33,998 nucleotides of DNA from CAZAFM01 sp964484395 (lineage in GTDB: Bacteria; Campylobacterota; Campylobacteria; Campylobacterales; CAZAFM01): positions 1 through 33,998 of the forward strand of contig CAZAFM010000013.1 in the NCBI GenBank assembly GCA_964484395.1, given 5' to 3'. The position numbers were made by a program, and so were the translations under genes. Every line of letters starts with the position of its first letter. The first letter of the stretch is position 1. This document shows, piece after piece, positions 7,748 through 16,142 of the stretch. The notes beneath the pieces were generated by a model. The model did not search any database. It was not told the origin of the DNA and saw nothing but the letters and a program-made list of their open reading frames with translations.

Positions 7748-9372
7748 GAAGTATATTTTTAATCTTTGTTTTGTTTGGTTTTGCAGCTATTACTCTTAGT
7801 GCAGATGAAAATAGAAGCATTGGTGATATAAACACCTCCCTCCAAACAGAGCTACTACTACAGGAAAATCGCCTTAAAAACGCTATCTCTGAGCTTGATA
7901 ACAACTTCCCAAATAACAATATCTGGGTAAAAAAGTACAATAACTTTCTAACATACAAAAGAATTCAAAAAGAGATAGCAGATATAGAAGACAGGATAAA
8001 AAAAACCTCTAGTAAGAGTACCATAGAAGAGAGAGAAAATCTAGCTTTGAGGTTAGAAACACTAAAAAGACAGCTAGAAGCCCTAGATGAATATAAAGAA
8101 AACCCATTTTCTGCACTTACAACTCTAAAAACTATATCTGAGATTCCAAAAGTTGATAATCCTTTTGCTATTTTTAATGCATTTACCTTCATAAAACAGC
8201 TTCAAGAACAAAAAAGTGACTATGCTATGCATCAAAGCCAACTTCAAGACCTCATAGCCACACTACAAGAAAAGGTAGAATTAGAAAAAAAGCTAGTAGA
8301 TATAGCACCAACTGAACGAAACAAAAAAGAACTAGAAGCTACAAAAAAGATGCTAAAAGAATTTGAATATGGCGCAAATATCATACAAAACACCCTAAGT
8401 ATCTATCAAAAAAGAGCTGATGAAGTAATAGCCTCTTTAGGTCAGGATATAAAAGAGCAAGTAACAAAAAGTCTCTATATTATAGGAATATTAGTAGCAC
8501 TTTTTTTGATTTCTCTTCTTATAAAGCTTGCTAATAAAAAGTATATAAATGACAATGAGCGACTCTATACTGCAAACAAAATAGTAAACTTCATTAATGT
8601 TACACTTATAGTTCTTATACTTCTTTTTTCATATCTAGAAAATGTCACCTATCTTGTAACTCTTGTAGGTTTTGCTTCAGCTGGGCTTGCTATTGCTATG
8701 AAAGACCTCTTTATGAGCATTCTAGGCTGGCTTGTGATAGTTTTTGGTGGCTCTATTCATGTAGGAGATAGGGTCAAGGTTATGAAAGATGGGACAGTGT
8801 ATGTAGGTGATGTGCTTGATATTTCACTTTTAAGAATTACTATACATGAAGATATTACACTTACAACATATATGGAGAATAGGCGCGCTGGAAGAATTAT
8901 TTTTATACCAAATAACTATATATTTACAACTCTTATCTCAAACTACTCTCACTCAGGTATGAAGACTGTATGGGATGGAATAGATGTGACTATTAGTTTT
9001 GATTCTAACCACAAAAAAGCCATGCAAATATCAAAAGATATAGCTAAAAAATACTCAAAAGGCTATACTGACATAACAAGAAAGCAACTAAACAAACTAA
9101 GAGATAAGTATTCACTCAAAAACACAAATGTAGAGCCTAGAATCTTTAGTTTTCTGGAAGAAAATGGTATTAAAATAAGTGTCTGGTATCTAACGAACTC
9201 TTTTGCTACTTTAATTCTTAGAAGCACTATTTCAGGAGAGATTATAACAGAGTTTTTAAAGCATGAAGATATAAAAATAGCTTACCCAACTACAACTATA
9301 AACATCAAAAAAGGGGATATAGCCATGGAGCATAAAAATATGAAGGATAACCTTGAAAAAGGTCTTTTTTAA
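7744..9372 (+). CDS. MscS-family mechanosensitive channel
   Basis: A 542-residue MscS-type channel that would release solutes on osmotic downshock. It has a signal peptide (cleavage about residue 20), a long periplasmic coiled-coil-rich stretch (about 30-235), three membrane helices (about 244-263, 281-299, 303-336) and a cytoplasmic MscS beta domain. The pore helix carries the small-residue pattern G-F-A-S-A-G-L-A-I-A-M-K. The beta-domain entry is I-x-V-G-D-R-V-K-V. The start is TTG, overlapping the aroB stop as TTGA. The 3' end overlaps mtaB by 20 bases. Confidence 0.92.
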   Translation: MRSIFLIFVLFGFAAITLSADENRSIGDINTSLQTELLLQENRLKNAISELDNNFPNNNIWVKKYNNFLTYKRIQKEIADIEDRIKKTSSKSTIEERENLALRLETLKRQLEALDEYKENPFSALTTLKTISEIPKVDNPFAIFNAFTFIKQLQEQKSDYAMHQSQLQDLIATLQEKVELEKKLVDIAPTERNKKELEATKKMLKEFEYGANIIQNTLSIYQKRADEVIASLGQDIKEQVTKSLYIIGILVALFLISLLIKLANKKYINDNERLYTANKIVNFINVTLIVLILLFSYLENVTYLVTLVGFASAGLAIAMKDLFMSILGWLVIVFGGSIHVGDRVKVMKDGTVYVGDVLDISLLRITIHEDITLTTYMENRRAGRIIFIPNNYIFTTLISNYSHSGMKTVWDGIDVTISFDSNHKKAMQISKDIAKKYSKGYTDITRKQLNKLRDKYSLKNTNVEPRIFSFLEENGIKISVWYLTNSFATLILRSTISGEIITEFLKHEDIKIAYPTTTINIKKGDIAMEHKNMKDNLEKGLF

Positions 9373-10588
9373 AACCTTTGGTTGTAGAACAAATATCTAT
9401 GACACAGCACTGATGGCACAAAATCTAAGAGAGTTTGAACAAACAGATAGTGAAAAAGATGCTGATATAGTTGTCATAAATAGTTGCACTGTCACAAATA
9501 GTGCAGATATATCGCTAAAGCAGTACATAAACAGGGTCTCAAAAAGTGATAAAAAGATATACTTAACAGGTTGTAAGGTTCCAGTAACTGATGAAGCTGA
9601 GTTTAAAGATAGCGCATTAGAAGGAGTTTTTGAACACTCCTTTAAAGAAAATATTGACTCTCTTCTTCAAAAAAAAGAGTTTTTTATAAAAAGAGGTAAT
9701 AAAAACCACATAGATAGTACCATAGTAGAAGACTTAAAAGGGCGTAGTAGAGCTTTTATCAAAATCCAAGAGGGTTGTGACTTTGAGTGTAGCTACTGTA
9801 TTATACCTAAGGCTCGTGGGAGCTCTAGAAGTCTGGAAGAAAAAACCATACTAAAGCAAGTAGAGGTTTTAAGCAATAGAGGCTTTAGTGAAGTAGTACT
9901 AACTGGAACTAATGTAGGAAGTTATGGTAAGAATAGTGGCTCAAGCCTAGAGAAACTCATACTAAAAATAGGTAAAATAGAGGGGATAAAAAGAGTGAGA
10001 CTTGGGAGTATAGAGCCTTCACAAGTTAAGCTTTTAAGAGAGGCTCTTGATGCTCCTTTTTTTAACAAGCACCTACATATAGCCTTACAGCATAGTAGTA
10101 ATAAAATGCTTGAGATTATGCAAAGAAGAAATAGGTTTGAGAGTGATTTAGAGCTACTTTTGGACTTAAAAGAGAGAGGATTTGCTTTGGGGACTGACTT
10201 TTTATTAGGTCATCCCGGTGAGAGTGAAGAGATATGGGAAGAGGCAAAGGAGAACTTCAAAAAACTCCCACTAACTCATATCCATACTTTTATCTACAGT
10301 AAAAGAGAGGGAACTCCCTCAAGTAAGATGCTTCTTGATGTAGAGCTTGAAGTAGTAAGGTCACGACAGCGCTTTATAGAGGATGTAGTTTTCAAAAACA
10401 ACTATGATTTTAGAAAACAGATGCCAAAACTTCAAGTTTTAGCTGAGAAGAGAAAAAATGATGGACATAGTGGCTATGATCAGTTTTTTAACAAAATAGA
10501 GATAAAAAGTGAGATAGACTTAGAAAAAAGATGGCTTGAGCTTGAAACTTATAAGGTTGATTATGAAAAAAATAGTACGGTTTTTTAA
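9353..10588 (+). CDS. mtaB: tRNA t6A37 methylthiotransferase MtaB
   Basis: Radical-SAM enzyme that adds a methylthio group to t6A at position 37 of ANN-decoding tRNAs. N-terminal cluster cysteines are C11, C45 and C74; the radical-SAM triad is C142-x3-C146-x2-C149. At 411 residues it is in the MtaB range and lacks features of RimO; MiaB is a related alternative but the motifs around the first cysteine (T-F-G-C-R-T-N) favour MtaB. The start is TTG with AAGGA five bases upstream, inside the end of the mscS-type gene. The last 26 bases overlap the ftsH-like gene. Confidence 0.9.
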   Translation: MKKVFFKTFGCRTNIYDTALMAQNLREFEQTDSEKDADIVVINSCTVTNSADISLKQYINRVSKSDKKIYLTGCKVPVTDEAEFKDSALEGVFEHSFKENIDSLLQKKEFFIKRGNKNHIDSTIVEDLKGRSRAFIKIQEGCDFECSYCIIPKARGSSRSLEEKTILKQVEVLSNRGFSEVVLTGTNVGSYGKNSGSSLEKLILKIGKIEGIKRVRLGSIEPSQVKLLREALDAPFFNKHLHIALQHSSNKMLEIMQRRNRFESDLELLLDLKERGFALGTDFLLGHPGESEEIWEEAKENFKKLPLTHIHTFIYSKREGTPSSKMLLDVELEVVRSRQRFIEDVVFKNNYDFRKQMPKLQVLAEKRKNDGHSGYDQFFNKIEIKSEIDLEKRWLELETYKVDYEKNSTVF

Positions 10589-12245
10589 CAAAAATAGTGT
10601 TGTAGCCTTTTTAGCAGGCTCACTTATACTTTCGCTTCTTATTTTAGCCTATTTAAGAGAGTCTAGAGAGACTATAGATACACTCTTTTATGAGACACTT
10701 CTTCAAAACAATCTTATAAAAGACGCCACCTTAAAAGATGAGTATCTATACATAAACAGTGATGACAGAGCTTACAAAATAGCAAAAGATGTGATTGATT
10801 TAAAAAAACTAGCACAAAATACACCTATTGATATATCAAGTGGACTTGATATGAATAGATATATTATCTACGGTTTTTTTATATTCATACTGCTCCTTTT
10901 TATAGTAGCACTTACTAAAAACTATAGAACAAGAATACAAGAACAGACCAAAAAAGAGCCACCGACACCTAAGAAGTCACCAGTTCCAGAAGGACTAGAA
11001 GAGATAAGTCTAAAAATAACACCCTCTTTTACAAATACAACCTTTAAAGATGTTGCAGGTATTAAGGATGTTAAAGAGGAGCTTGAAGAGATAATAGACT
11101 TTTTAAAAGAGTCTAATAAGTATAAAGATTACGGTATCAGACTTCCTAAAGGAGTGCTTCTTATAGGACCTCCGGGGGTTGGAAAGACTCTAGTTGCAAG
11201 AGCAGTTGCAGGAGAGGCTGGGGTTCCTTTTTTCTATCAAAGTGGCTCTACTTTTGTACACCTATATGTTGGAGTTGGACCAAAGAGGGTAAAAGACCTC
11301 TTTGCAAGAGCTAAAGCATTTGCACCCTCTATTGTATTCATAGATGAGATTGATGCTGTTGGAAAAGCTAGAGGTGGCTTCAGAAATGATGAGCGAGAGT
11401 CCACGCTAAATCAGCTTTTAACAGAGATGGATGGATTTGAGGATAGTAGTGGAGTGATAGTCATAGGTGCTACAAATAAGATAGATATGCTTGATGAGGC
11501 CCTACTTCGCTCAGGTCGTTTTGATAGGAGGGTTTTTATAGGGCTTCCTACACTTGAAGATAGGATTGAGATATTTAAAACCCACCTAGCAAACAAACCT
11601 CATCAAGTGGACTTTAAAGAGCTTGGTCGCTTAAGTGTTGGCTTTAGTGCTGCTGGTATTGCTTCACTTAGTAATGAAGCTGCTATTCACGCACTAAAAA
11701 GAGAATCAAAATTTGTAGAACTAGAGGACTTCAAGGCAGTAAAAGACAAAGTCTTATTAGGTAAGCATAAAAAGATGAGTCTAAGAGATGATGAAAAAGA
11801 CATACTAGCTACATATCAAGCAGCTAAAGCAATAGCCGCATACTGGTTTGAAGTGGACTTTGAAAAGGTTTCATTGGTTAGTGATAGTTTTAAAGAGATT
11901 GATAAAGAGATTATTAGTAAAACTGAGATGATTTCAAAGATAAAAGTCTATCTAGCAGGTAGTGTTGGGGTCGAGATGATACATGGAGACTCTTTTTCAA
12001 ATGCAAGTGAAGATATTAGCAAGGCTAGGCTTATAGCCTCAGAGATGGTTGAAAAGTTTGGTATGGGCTCTTTTGTAATAGGCAGAGGGGAGGATGTAAC
12101 TGAGATAGTAAAAGTCGCAAAAGATGAGATAAAAGATATGCTAAACAACCTCACAACCCCTCTAAACAATGTAAAAACAAAACTTCTAGAAGATGAGTTT
12201 ATATCCAAAGATGAGATAAAAAAGTGTCTTAATGAAGTACTTTAG
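10563..12245 (+). CDS. FtsH-like membrane AAA+ ATPase lacking the protease zinc motif
   Basis: A 560-residue FtsH paralog. Two membrane helices (about 12-30 and 100-117) flank a small periplasmic domain. The AAA module is intact: Walker A G-P-P-G-V-G-K-T (202-209), pore loop Y-V-G, Walker B I-V-F-I-D-E, and arginine fingers in S-G-R-F-D-R-R. Where active FtsH has H-E-x-x-H the sequence reads Y-Q-A-A-K (418-422), so both zinc histidines and the catalytic glutamate are gone; the third ligand aspartate region (S-E-D-I-S-K) remains. It is probably an unfoldase or membrane-protein chaperone. ATG at 10563 is chosen over an in-frame ATG at 10536 because AAGG sits six bases before it. Confidence 0.9.
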   Translation: MKKIVRFFNKNSVVAFLAGSLILSLLILAYLRESRETIDTLFYETLLQNNLIKDATLKDEYLYINSDDRAYKIAKDVIDLKKLAQNTPIDISSGLDMNRYIIYGFFIFILLLFIVALTKNYRTRIQEQTKKEPPTPKKSPVPEGLEEISLKITPSFTNTTFKDVAGIKDVKEELEEIIDFLKESNKYKDYGIRLPKGVLLIGPPGVGKTLVARAVAGEAGVPFFYQSGSTFVHLYVGVGPKRVKDLFARAKAFAPSIVFIDEIDAVGKARGGFRNDERESTLNQLLTEMDGFEDSSGVIVIGATNKIDMLDEALLRSGRFDRRVFIGLPTLEDRIEIFKTHLANKPHQVDFKELGRLSVGFSAAGIASLSNEAAIHALKRESKFVELEDFKAVKDKVLLGKHKKMSLRDDEKDILATYQAAKAIAAYWFEVDFEKVSLVSDSFKEIDKEIISKTEMISKIKVYLAGSVGVEMIHGDSFSNASEDISKARLIASEMVEKFGMGSFVIGRGEDVTEIVKVAKDEIKDMLNNLTTPLNNVKTKLLEDEFISKDEIKKCLNEVL

Positions 12246-12732
12246 TGGGTTTGGGTTTAAGGATGAGAGTGAGCTTTTTTCTAGTTTTTTAAGCTATAGT
12301 GAGTATGACATAGCGGGCTTTAGCTATGGAGCACAAAAAGCTCTGCAAGAAGCCCTTAAGCAAACAAGAGTGCAAAAACTCATACTACTCTCTCCTGCTA
12401 TATTTACCCATCTTAGCGTAGAGGAAAAAAAGAAACAGCTAGAGATTTTTAAATCTAAACAAGAGTCTTATCTTAATATGTTTTACAAAAAGTGTGGTAT
12501 AAAAAAAGAGCATCAAAAATATCTAAAAACTCCAATTAGAAGCGAGCTTGAAGAACTTTTTTCTTTTGAGTGGAAAAGTAGTGACTTAAGTAGTTTATAT
12601 CAAAAAGGTTGTAAAATAGAGGTTCATATAGGAGAGATGGACAAAATCATAGACATAGAGTATGCTAAAAGGCTTTTTTTGCCTTATGGGATTATCTTTT
12701 TCCATCACAGAGTAGGACATATTTTAAAATAA
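12232..12732 (+). CDS. Small alpha/beta hydrolase, possibly BioV-type pimeloyl-ACP methyl ester esterase
   Basis: A 166-residue protein with a nucleophile elbow G-F-S-Y-G (Ser31), a candidate acid at Asp137 (G-E-M-D) and a histidine at 163 (V-G-H), the order of a serine hydrolase triad. It is short for the fold. Helicobacter BioV, which demethylates pimeloyl-ACP methyl ester in biotin synthesis, is similarly small with a G-x-S-Y-G-A elbow, so BioV is my best guess; no biotin gene is nearby to support it. It overlaps the ftsH-like gene by 14 bases and closes the operon. Confidence 0.6.
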   Translation: MKYFSGFGFKDESELFSSFLSYSEYDIAGFSYGAQKALQEALKQTRVQKLILLSPAIFTHLSVEEKKKQLEIFKSKQESYLNMFYKKCGIKKEHQKYLKTPIRSELEELFSFEWKSSDLSSLYQKGCKIEVHIGEMDKIIDIEYAKRLFLPYGIIFFHHRVGHILK

Positions 12733-12750
12733 GCTAATAAGTGCCGATTA
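12724..12750 (+). promoter_or_regulatory. Candidate FliA (sigma-28) promoter
   Basis: TTAA at 12724-12727 is followed after 15 bases by GCCGATTA at 12743-12750, one base off the classical sigma-28 -10 GCCGATAA. It lies in the only gap before the LPP20/FlgP-like gene, which suits a flagellar-class regulon. The -35 match is weak in an A+T-rich setting. Confidence 0.35.
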
Positions 12751-12784
12751 AATTAGCTATTTAACCCAACAAAAGGATTGACTT

Positions 12785-13267
12785 ATGAAAAAGACTATTG
12801 TAGCTATTAGCTGTGTGCTAGCCATGACTCTAGCAGCATCAGCCAATAACTCTAAAACAAACATTCAACAAAGCTCAAGCAAAAACAGTTCCGAATACGG
12901 TATACCAAATGCTCCAATCATAAATAAAGAGAGTGGGCGCATAATAACTCTTGAAGCAGTCGGTATGGGAGCAGCCCCAGCAAAATATATCTCAAAAGCA
13001 CAAAAAATAGCTATGGCAAAAAGAGCCGCTATTGTTGATGGATATAGACAGATGGGTGAGAAACTCCATGGTTTGCATATAATGGGTAAAGATAAGCTAT
13101 CAAACTCCGTCCTTGTTGATTCAGTTGTACTAACAAGACTAAACTCCGTTGTAAAAAATGCTAAAGTAGTAGAAACAATATATGAAGATGGCTTAGCTCA
13201 AGTCAAAATGGAGCTAAAGATAGATGCAAAACGATGGAGAGATGTACTAACGGTAGCTAGCAGATAA
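12785..13267 (+). CDS. LPP20/FlgP-family periplasmic protein
   Basis: A 160-residue exported protein: signal peptide with likely cleavage after A-A-S-A (about residue 20), a Ser/Asn-rich linker, then an LPP20-type domain (about 60-155) with the hallmark A-K-R-A-A-I-V-D-G-Y-R-Q and the K-V-V-x-x-x-x-x-D-G strand. Relatives include Helicobacter Lpp20 and Campylobacter FlgP, which is tied to the flagellar basal disk. Unlike Lpp20 there is no convincing lipobox. AAAGGA lies ahead of the ATG. It starts a tightly linked run with a small lipoprotein, cmoB and a hotdog protein. Confidence 0.75.
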   Translation: MKKTIVAISCVLAMTLAASANNSKTNIQQSSSKNSSEYGIPNAPIINKESGRIITLEAVGMGAAPAKYISKAQKIAMAKRAAIVDGYRQMGEKLHGLHIMGKDKLSNSVLVDSVVLTRLNSVVKNAKVVETIYEDGLAQVKMELKIDAKRWRDVLTVASR

Positions 13268-13500
13268 TGAAATATCTATATTTTTGCTTTGCGCTTTTTT
13301 GCGGGTTTGTACTTAGTGGGTGTCTTTATAGTAATAAATGTGGTGTATCTACATACTACTATGATGAAAAAAAAGAGTATTATGACTCACAAGGAAACTT
13401 TGTAGAGGAGTGTCCAGAGCGAAATATAGTAGAGTATCCAGATGTAGGAATGGGTGAAGCTGATAGTAAGCCTGATCCATTTTTGAATGAGGACTTTTAG
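13267..13500 (+). CDS. Small predicted lipoprotein
   Basis: A 77-residue protein with a clear lipoprotein signal: hydrophobic stretch ending in L-S-G-C, giving an acylated Cys19. The mature part is short, acidic and Tyr-rich, with two more cysteines (C25 and one near 49) that could form a disulfide. The ATG shares its first base with the preceding TAA, and its own TAG shares a base with the GTG of cmoB, so it is co-translated with both. I do not recognise the family. Confidence 0.75.
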   Translation: MKYLYFCFALFCGFVLSGCLYSNKCGVSTYYYDEKKEYYDSQGNFVEECPERNIVEYPDVGMGEADSKPDPFLNEDF

Positions 13501-14387
13501 TGGATGTTGAGTTTATCAAAGAAGCAATAAAAAAAGCACTAAAACCTAAAGATATAAACCACATTATGCCTCAAATAGAAGCACTTGAGGATATAGAGGT
13601 TCAGAGCTATATAGATAAGTGCATCAAGATAGACTCACCTACAAGAAGCACTAAAGCTATAGAGATAGCAAGAGAGCTTAAGCCTTGGAGAAAGGGTCCT
13701 TTTGAGCTTTTTGGTGAGCGCATAGAGAGTGAGTGGCGAAGCTATGTGAAATTTGACATACTAAAATCACACATAGATGCAAAAGACAAAGATATACTAG
13801 ATATAGGGTGTAATAATGGCTACTATATGTTCAGACTCTCACAAATGCTTCCAAGATCACTAACAGGGATTGATCCATCACCAAAGTTTTTTTTGCAGTT
13901 TATGCTTATGGAGAGATATTTACAAACTGGTGCGAACTTCTATCCTATCGGTATAGATGATATTCACAGATTAGAAAAACAGTATGATACTATTATCTGT
14001 TTAGGGATTTTGTATCATAGGCACAATCCAATAGAGCAACTAAAAAACCTAAAAAACTACCTCAAAAAAGGTGGACAGCTAGTGGTTGATAACCTTATAA
14101 TAGAGCATAGAGATGAGATGGTTCTAAGCCCTTCAAGAAGCTATGCTAAGATGAAAAACTGCTACTTTATACCTTCAATAAGTGCGTTTAGAGGGTGGCT
14201 AGAAAGGGCTGGATATGAAGATATAGAGATTATAGGCACTAGAAAAACAGATGTTTTTGAACAAAGAAAGACTGAGTGGATAGATGGGGAGAGTCTTGAC
14301 TCTTTTTTAGACCCACATGATGATAATCAAACAATAGAAGGATATCCTGCACCCATAAGAGGATACATAAAAGCAAGGAGTAACTAA
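13500..14387 (+). CDS. cmoB: tRNA U34 carboxymethyltransferase CmoB
   Basis: Transfers a carboxymethyl group from carboxy-SAM to 5-hydroxyuridine-34, making cmo5U in wobble positions. The 295-residue protein has the characteristic N-terminal K-P-W-R-K-G-P-F segment (61-68), then a Rossmann methyltransferase core with D-I-L-D-I-G-C-N-N-G-Y (98-108) and G-I-D-P-S. It starts at GTG overlapping the previous stop (TAGTG). CmoA, which makes carboxy-SAM, is not in the window. The following hotdog gene and facing nuclease-like gene repeat the order I recall around Cj0976-Cj0979 of Campylobacter jejuni. Confidence 0.9.
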   Translation: MDVEFIKEAIKKALKPKDINHIMPQIEALEDIEVQSYIDKCIKIDSPTRSTKAIEIARELKPWRKGPFELFGERIESEWRSYVKFDILKSHIDAKDKDILDIGCNNGYYMFRLSQMLPRSLTGIDPSPKFFLQFMLMERYLQTGANFYPIGIDDIHRLEKQYDTIICLGILYHRHNPIEQLKNLKNYLKKGGQLVVDNLIIEHRDEMVLSPSRSYAKMKNCYFIPSISAFRGWLERAGYEDIEIIGTRKTDVFEQRKTEWIDGESLDSFLDPHDDNQTIEGYPAPIRGYIKARSN

Positions 14388-14840
14388 ATGGCAGAAGAAA
14401 AAGAAGAGTTAACCGAATCCATAGAGGATGAACACTCACTCAAAATATACAACAAACTAGAGGGTTCCTCAGCTTTTGGCGAGATTGTAAATTTAGCTGA
14501 AAATCATGCGGAGGTGCTTTTTAGAACAGATGAGAGTATGGGAACTGATAATGAGGGACTTATACATCCTGGCTTTATATTTTCCTCTGCATCTTTTTGT
14601 GCACTTGCTGCTATAAACAATCCAAATAGTGTCATCATAAGCTCAGATGTAAAGTTCCTATCACCCCTAGAAGTAGGAAATGAGGTTCACTTCTTTGCAA
14701 AGGTACTTCAGCAAGATAGTAAAAAAAGAGAGGTAAAAATAAACGGAACCTATCTTGGGCTAAAGGTCTTTGAGGGAGTCTTTCATATAGCTGTTTTTGA
14801 TAAACACATCTTAAAAATGAAAATCTCAGGCAAGGTCTAG
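14388..14840 (+). CDS. Hotdog-fold protein, Cj0977-like
   Basis: A 150-residue protein starting directly after the cmoB stop. After an acidic N-terminus (residues 1-17) the pattern strand - H-P-G-F-I-F-S-S-A-S-F-C-A-L-A-A helix - strands fits a single hotdog domain of the PaaI-thioesterase type. I see no clear catalytic acid. In Campylobacter jejuni the hotdog protein Cj0977 next to cmoB is sigma-28 dependent and needed for invasion; the shared position supports homology. The gene ends four bases before the convergent nuclease-like gene. Confidence 0.75.
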   Translation: MAEEKEELTESIEDEHSLKIYNKLEGSSAFGEIVNLAENHAEVLFRTDESMGTDNEGLIHPGFIFSSASFCALAAINNPNSVIISSDVKFLSPLEVGNEVHFFAKVLQQDSKKREVKINGTYLGLKVFEGVFHIAVFDKHILKMKISGKV

Positions 14841-14844
14841 TCTC

Positions 14845-15372
14845 TCAACCTTCCTCGTCCCAGTTTTCTGGTAGGGCGGAGTTTTGAGCAGCTTCACTCT
14901 CCAAGCAACTCATCTCATCTCTCCACTCTTTCCATAGTCCAACTCTTTGGTTTTTTGCTTTTTCTACTAGGTCTCTTATCTTTACTATCTCCTCATTTTT
15001 TTTAGTAATATTTGCTAAAGACAAAAAAGCATAACCCTCCCTTGCTAACTGGTAGTTGTATACATGAGCTCCATTGTAGATTTTACATAGACCATCAACC
15101 ATCTCTATCTTGTACTTCTGCTCTATGTGAAGTGTATTGTAGACAAATCCTCTTGTGTAGTAATCCATAAGCTTTTTATCTCTTTTTGTGATATTACAAT
15201 CTGTCTTTTGGACATTATCACTACTACTTACTCCAAACATATAGCACTCTACATATCCATAATCTTTATTATAAAACACAGGAACAACGGCAGAGGGTGT
15301 GAGCTTTAGTATCCCATAAAACTGAAATCCAAAAAGAAAAATTGGAGCTAAAAGAAGAGCATATGTTTTCAA
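14845..15372 (-). CDS. Exported nuclease-fold (SNase-like) protein, probably degenerate
   Basis: A 175-residue secreted protein (signal peptide about 1-20). The second half matches the end of a staphylococcal-nuclease fold: a strand pair, then N-x-x-L-A-R-E-G-Y-A, and a helix ending A-K-N-Q-R-V-G-L-W-K. The catalytic arginines of active SNases are not evident: the first active-site strand reads C-Y-M-F-G-V and the G-R turn before the final strands reads D-G-L. It starts with TTG overlapping the murB stop (TTGA). It is last in mqnD-fliQ-murB. I recall a putative secreted nuclease in the matching place in Campylobacter. Confidence 0.7.
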   Translation of the reverse strand: MKTYALLLAPIFLFGFQFYGILKLTPSAVVPVFYNKDYGYVECYMFGVSSSDNVQKTDCNITKRDKKLMDYYTRGFVYNTLHIEQKYKIEMVDGLCKIYNGAHVYNYQLAREGYAFLSLANITKKNEEIVKIRDLVEKAKNQRVGLWKEWRDEMSCLESEAAQNSALPENWDEEG

Positions 15373-16142
15373 ACTATCTTTATCTCCAACTCAAGTTCAA
15401 CACCAAATCTATCATAAGCTCTTTTTTTTGCCTCATCTATCAAAGACTTTGCATCAAAAAAGCTTGCTCCTCCTAGATTTACTAGAAAATTTGCATGAAC
15501 TTCACTAAAAGCAGCTCCCCCTACTCTATACCCCTTAAGTCCAACTGCTTCTATAATCCTACCTGCAAAGTCATCTTTTGGATTTTTGAAACAACTCCCC
15601 GCACTTGGCTCACTTGGCTGATTAGAGCGCATATTTTTAAACTTTTTTTCAAGCTCTACTGAAAAGCCCTTTTTTATCTCAAAAACAGCCTCATAGATAA
15701 TATCTTCAATACTGCTTTTTCTATACTCAAACTCTATATTCTCTTTTGGCAGATATCCACTAGAGGTTTTAATACTAACTAGGTTTTGGGATATCTCATC
15801 TCCTTTTAGCCCTGCATTCATATAGACTGCACCACCTATTTTTCCGGGTAACTTAGGTAGTATCTCAAAGCCTGCAATATTGTTTTTTTTGGCATAAGAA
15901 AATATCTTTCCATTTGGAGTAGCACCACCTATGTGCAAAAACCCATCTCTTATCTCTATGTAATCATAAACTTTAGAAAGCATAGCTAGAGGCTGAGGGG
16001 GACTAGGAGAGAAGAGAAGATTATTTGCACCTCCTATGATAAACATATCTTGTTTGGGAATCTCACTATCTATTATCCTAACTTCAAGCAAAGAACCTAT
16101 CTTAAGTGAAGAAAAAACTGAGAAGTCAATTGGTTTTGTCAA
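15369..16142 (-). CDS. murB: UDP-N-acetylenolpyruvoylglucosamine reductase
   Basis: FAD- and NADPH-dependent second step of UDP-MurNAc synthesis in the cytoplasm. At 257 residues it is short for the family but matches the compact Helicobacter form. FAD-binding G-G-A-N-N-L-L-F-S, G-K-I-G-G-A-V-Y-M-N-A-G, the catalytic-serine loop A-G-S-C-F-K-N-P, V-H-A-N-F-L-V-N and a C-terminal E-L-E-I are all visible. The start is TTG overlapping the fliQ stop. Confidence 0.94.
   Translation of the reverse strand: MTKPIDFSVFSSLKIGSLLEVRIIDSEIPKQDMFIIGGANNLLFSPSPPQPLAMLSKVYDYIEIRDGFLHIGGATPNGKIFSYAKKNNIAGFEILPKLPGKIGGAVYMNAGLKGDEISQNLVSIKTSSGYLPKENIEFEYRKSSIEDIIYEAVFEIKKGFSVELEKKFKNMRSNQPSEPSAGSCFKNPKDDFAGRIIEAVGLKGYRVGGAAFSEVHANFLVNLGGASFFDAKSLIDEAKKRAYDRFGVELELEIKIV

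Noticed and set aside
10536..10562. Longer start for the ftsH-like gene
   Set aside because: The extra nine residues lie deep inside mtaB; the ATG at 10563 has AAGG at good spacing and begins a normal FtsH N-terminus.
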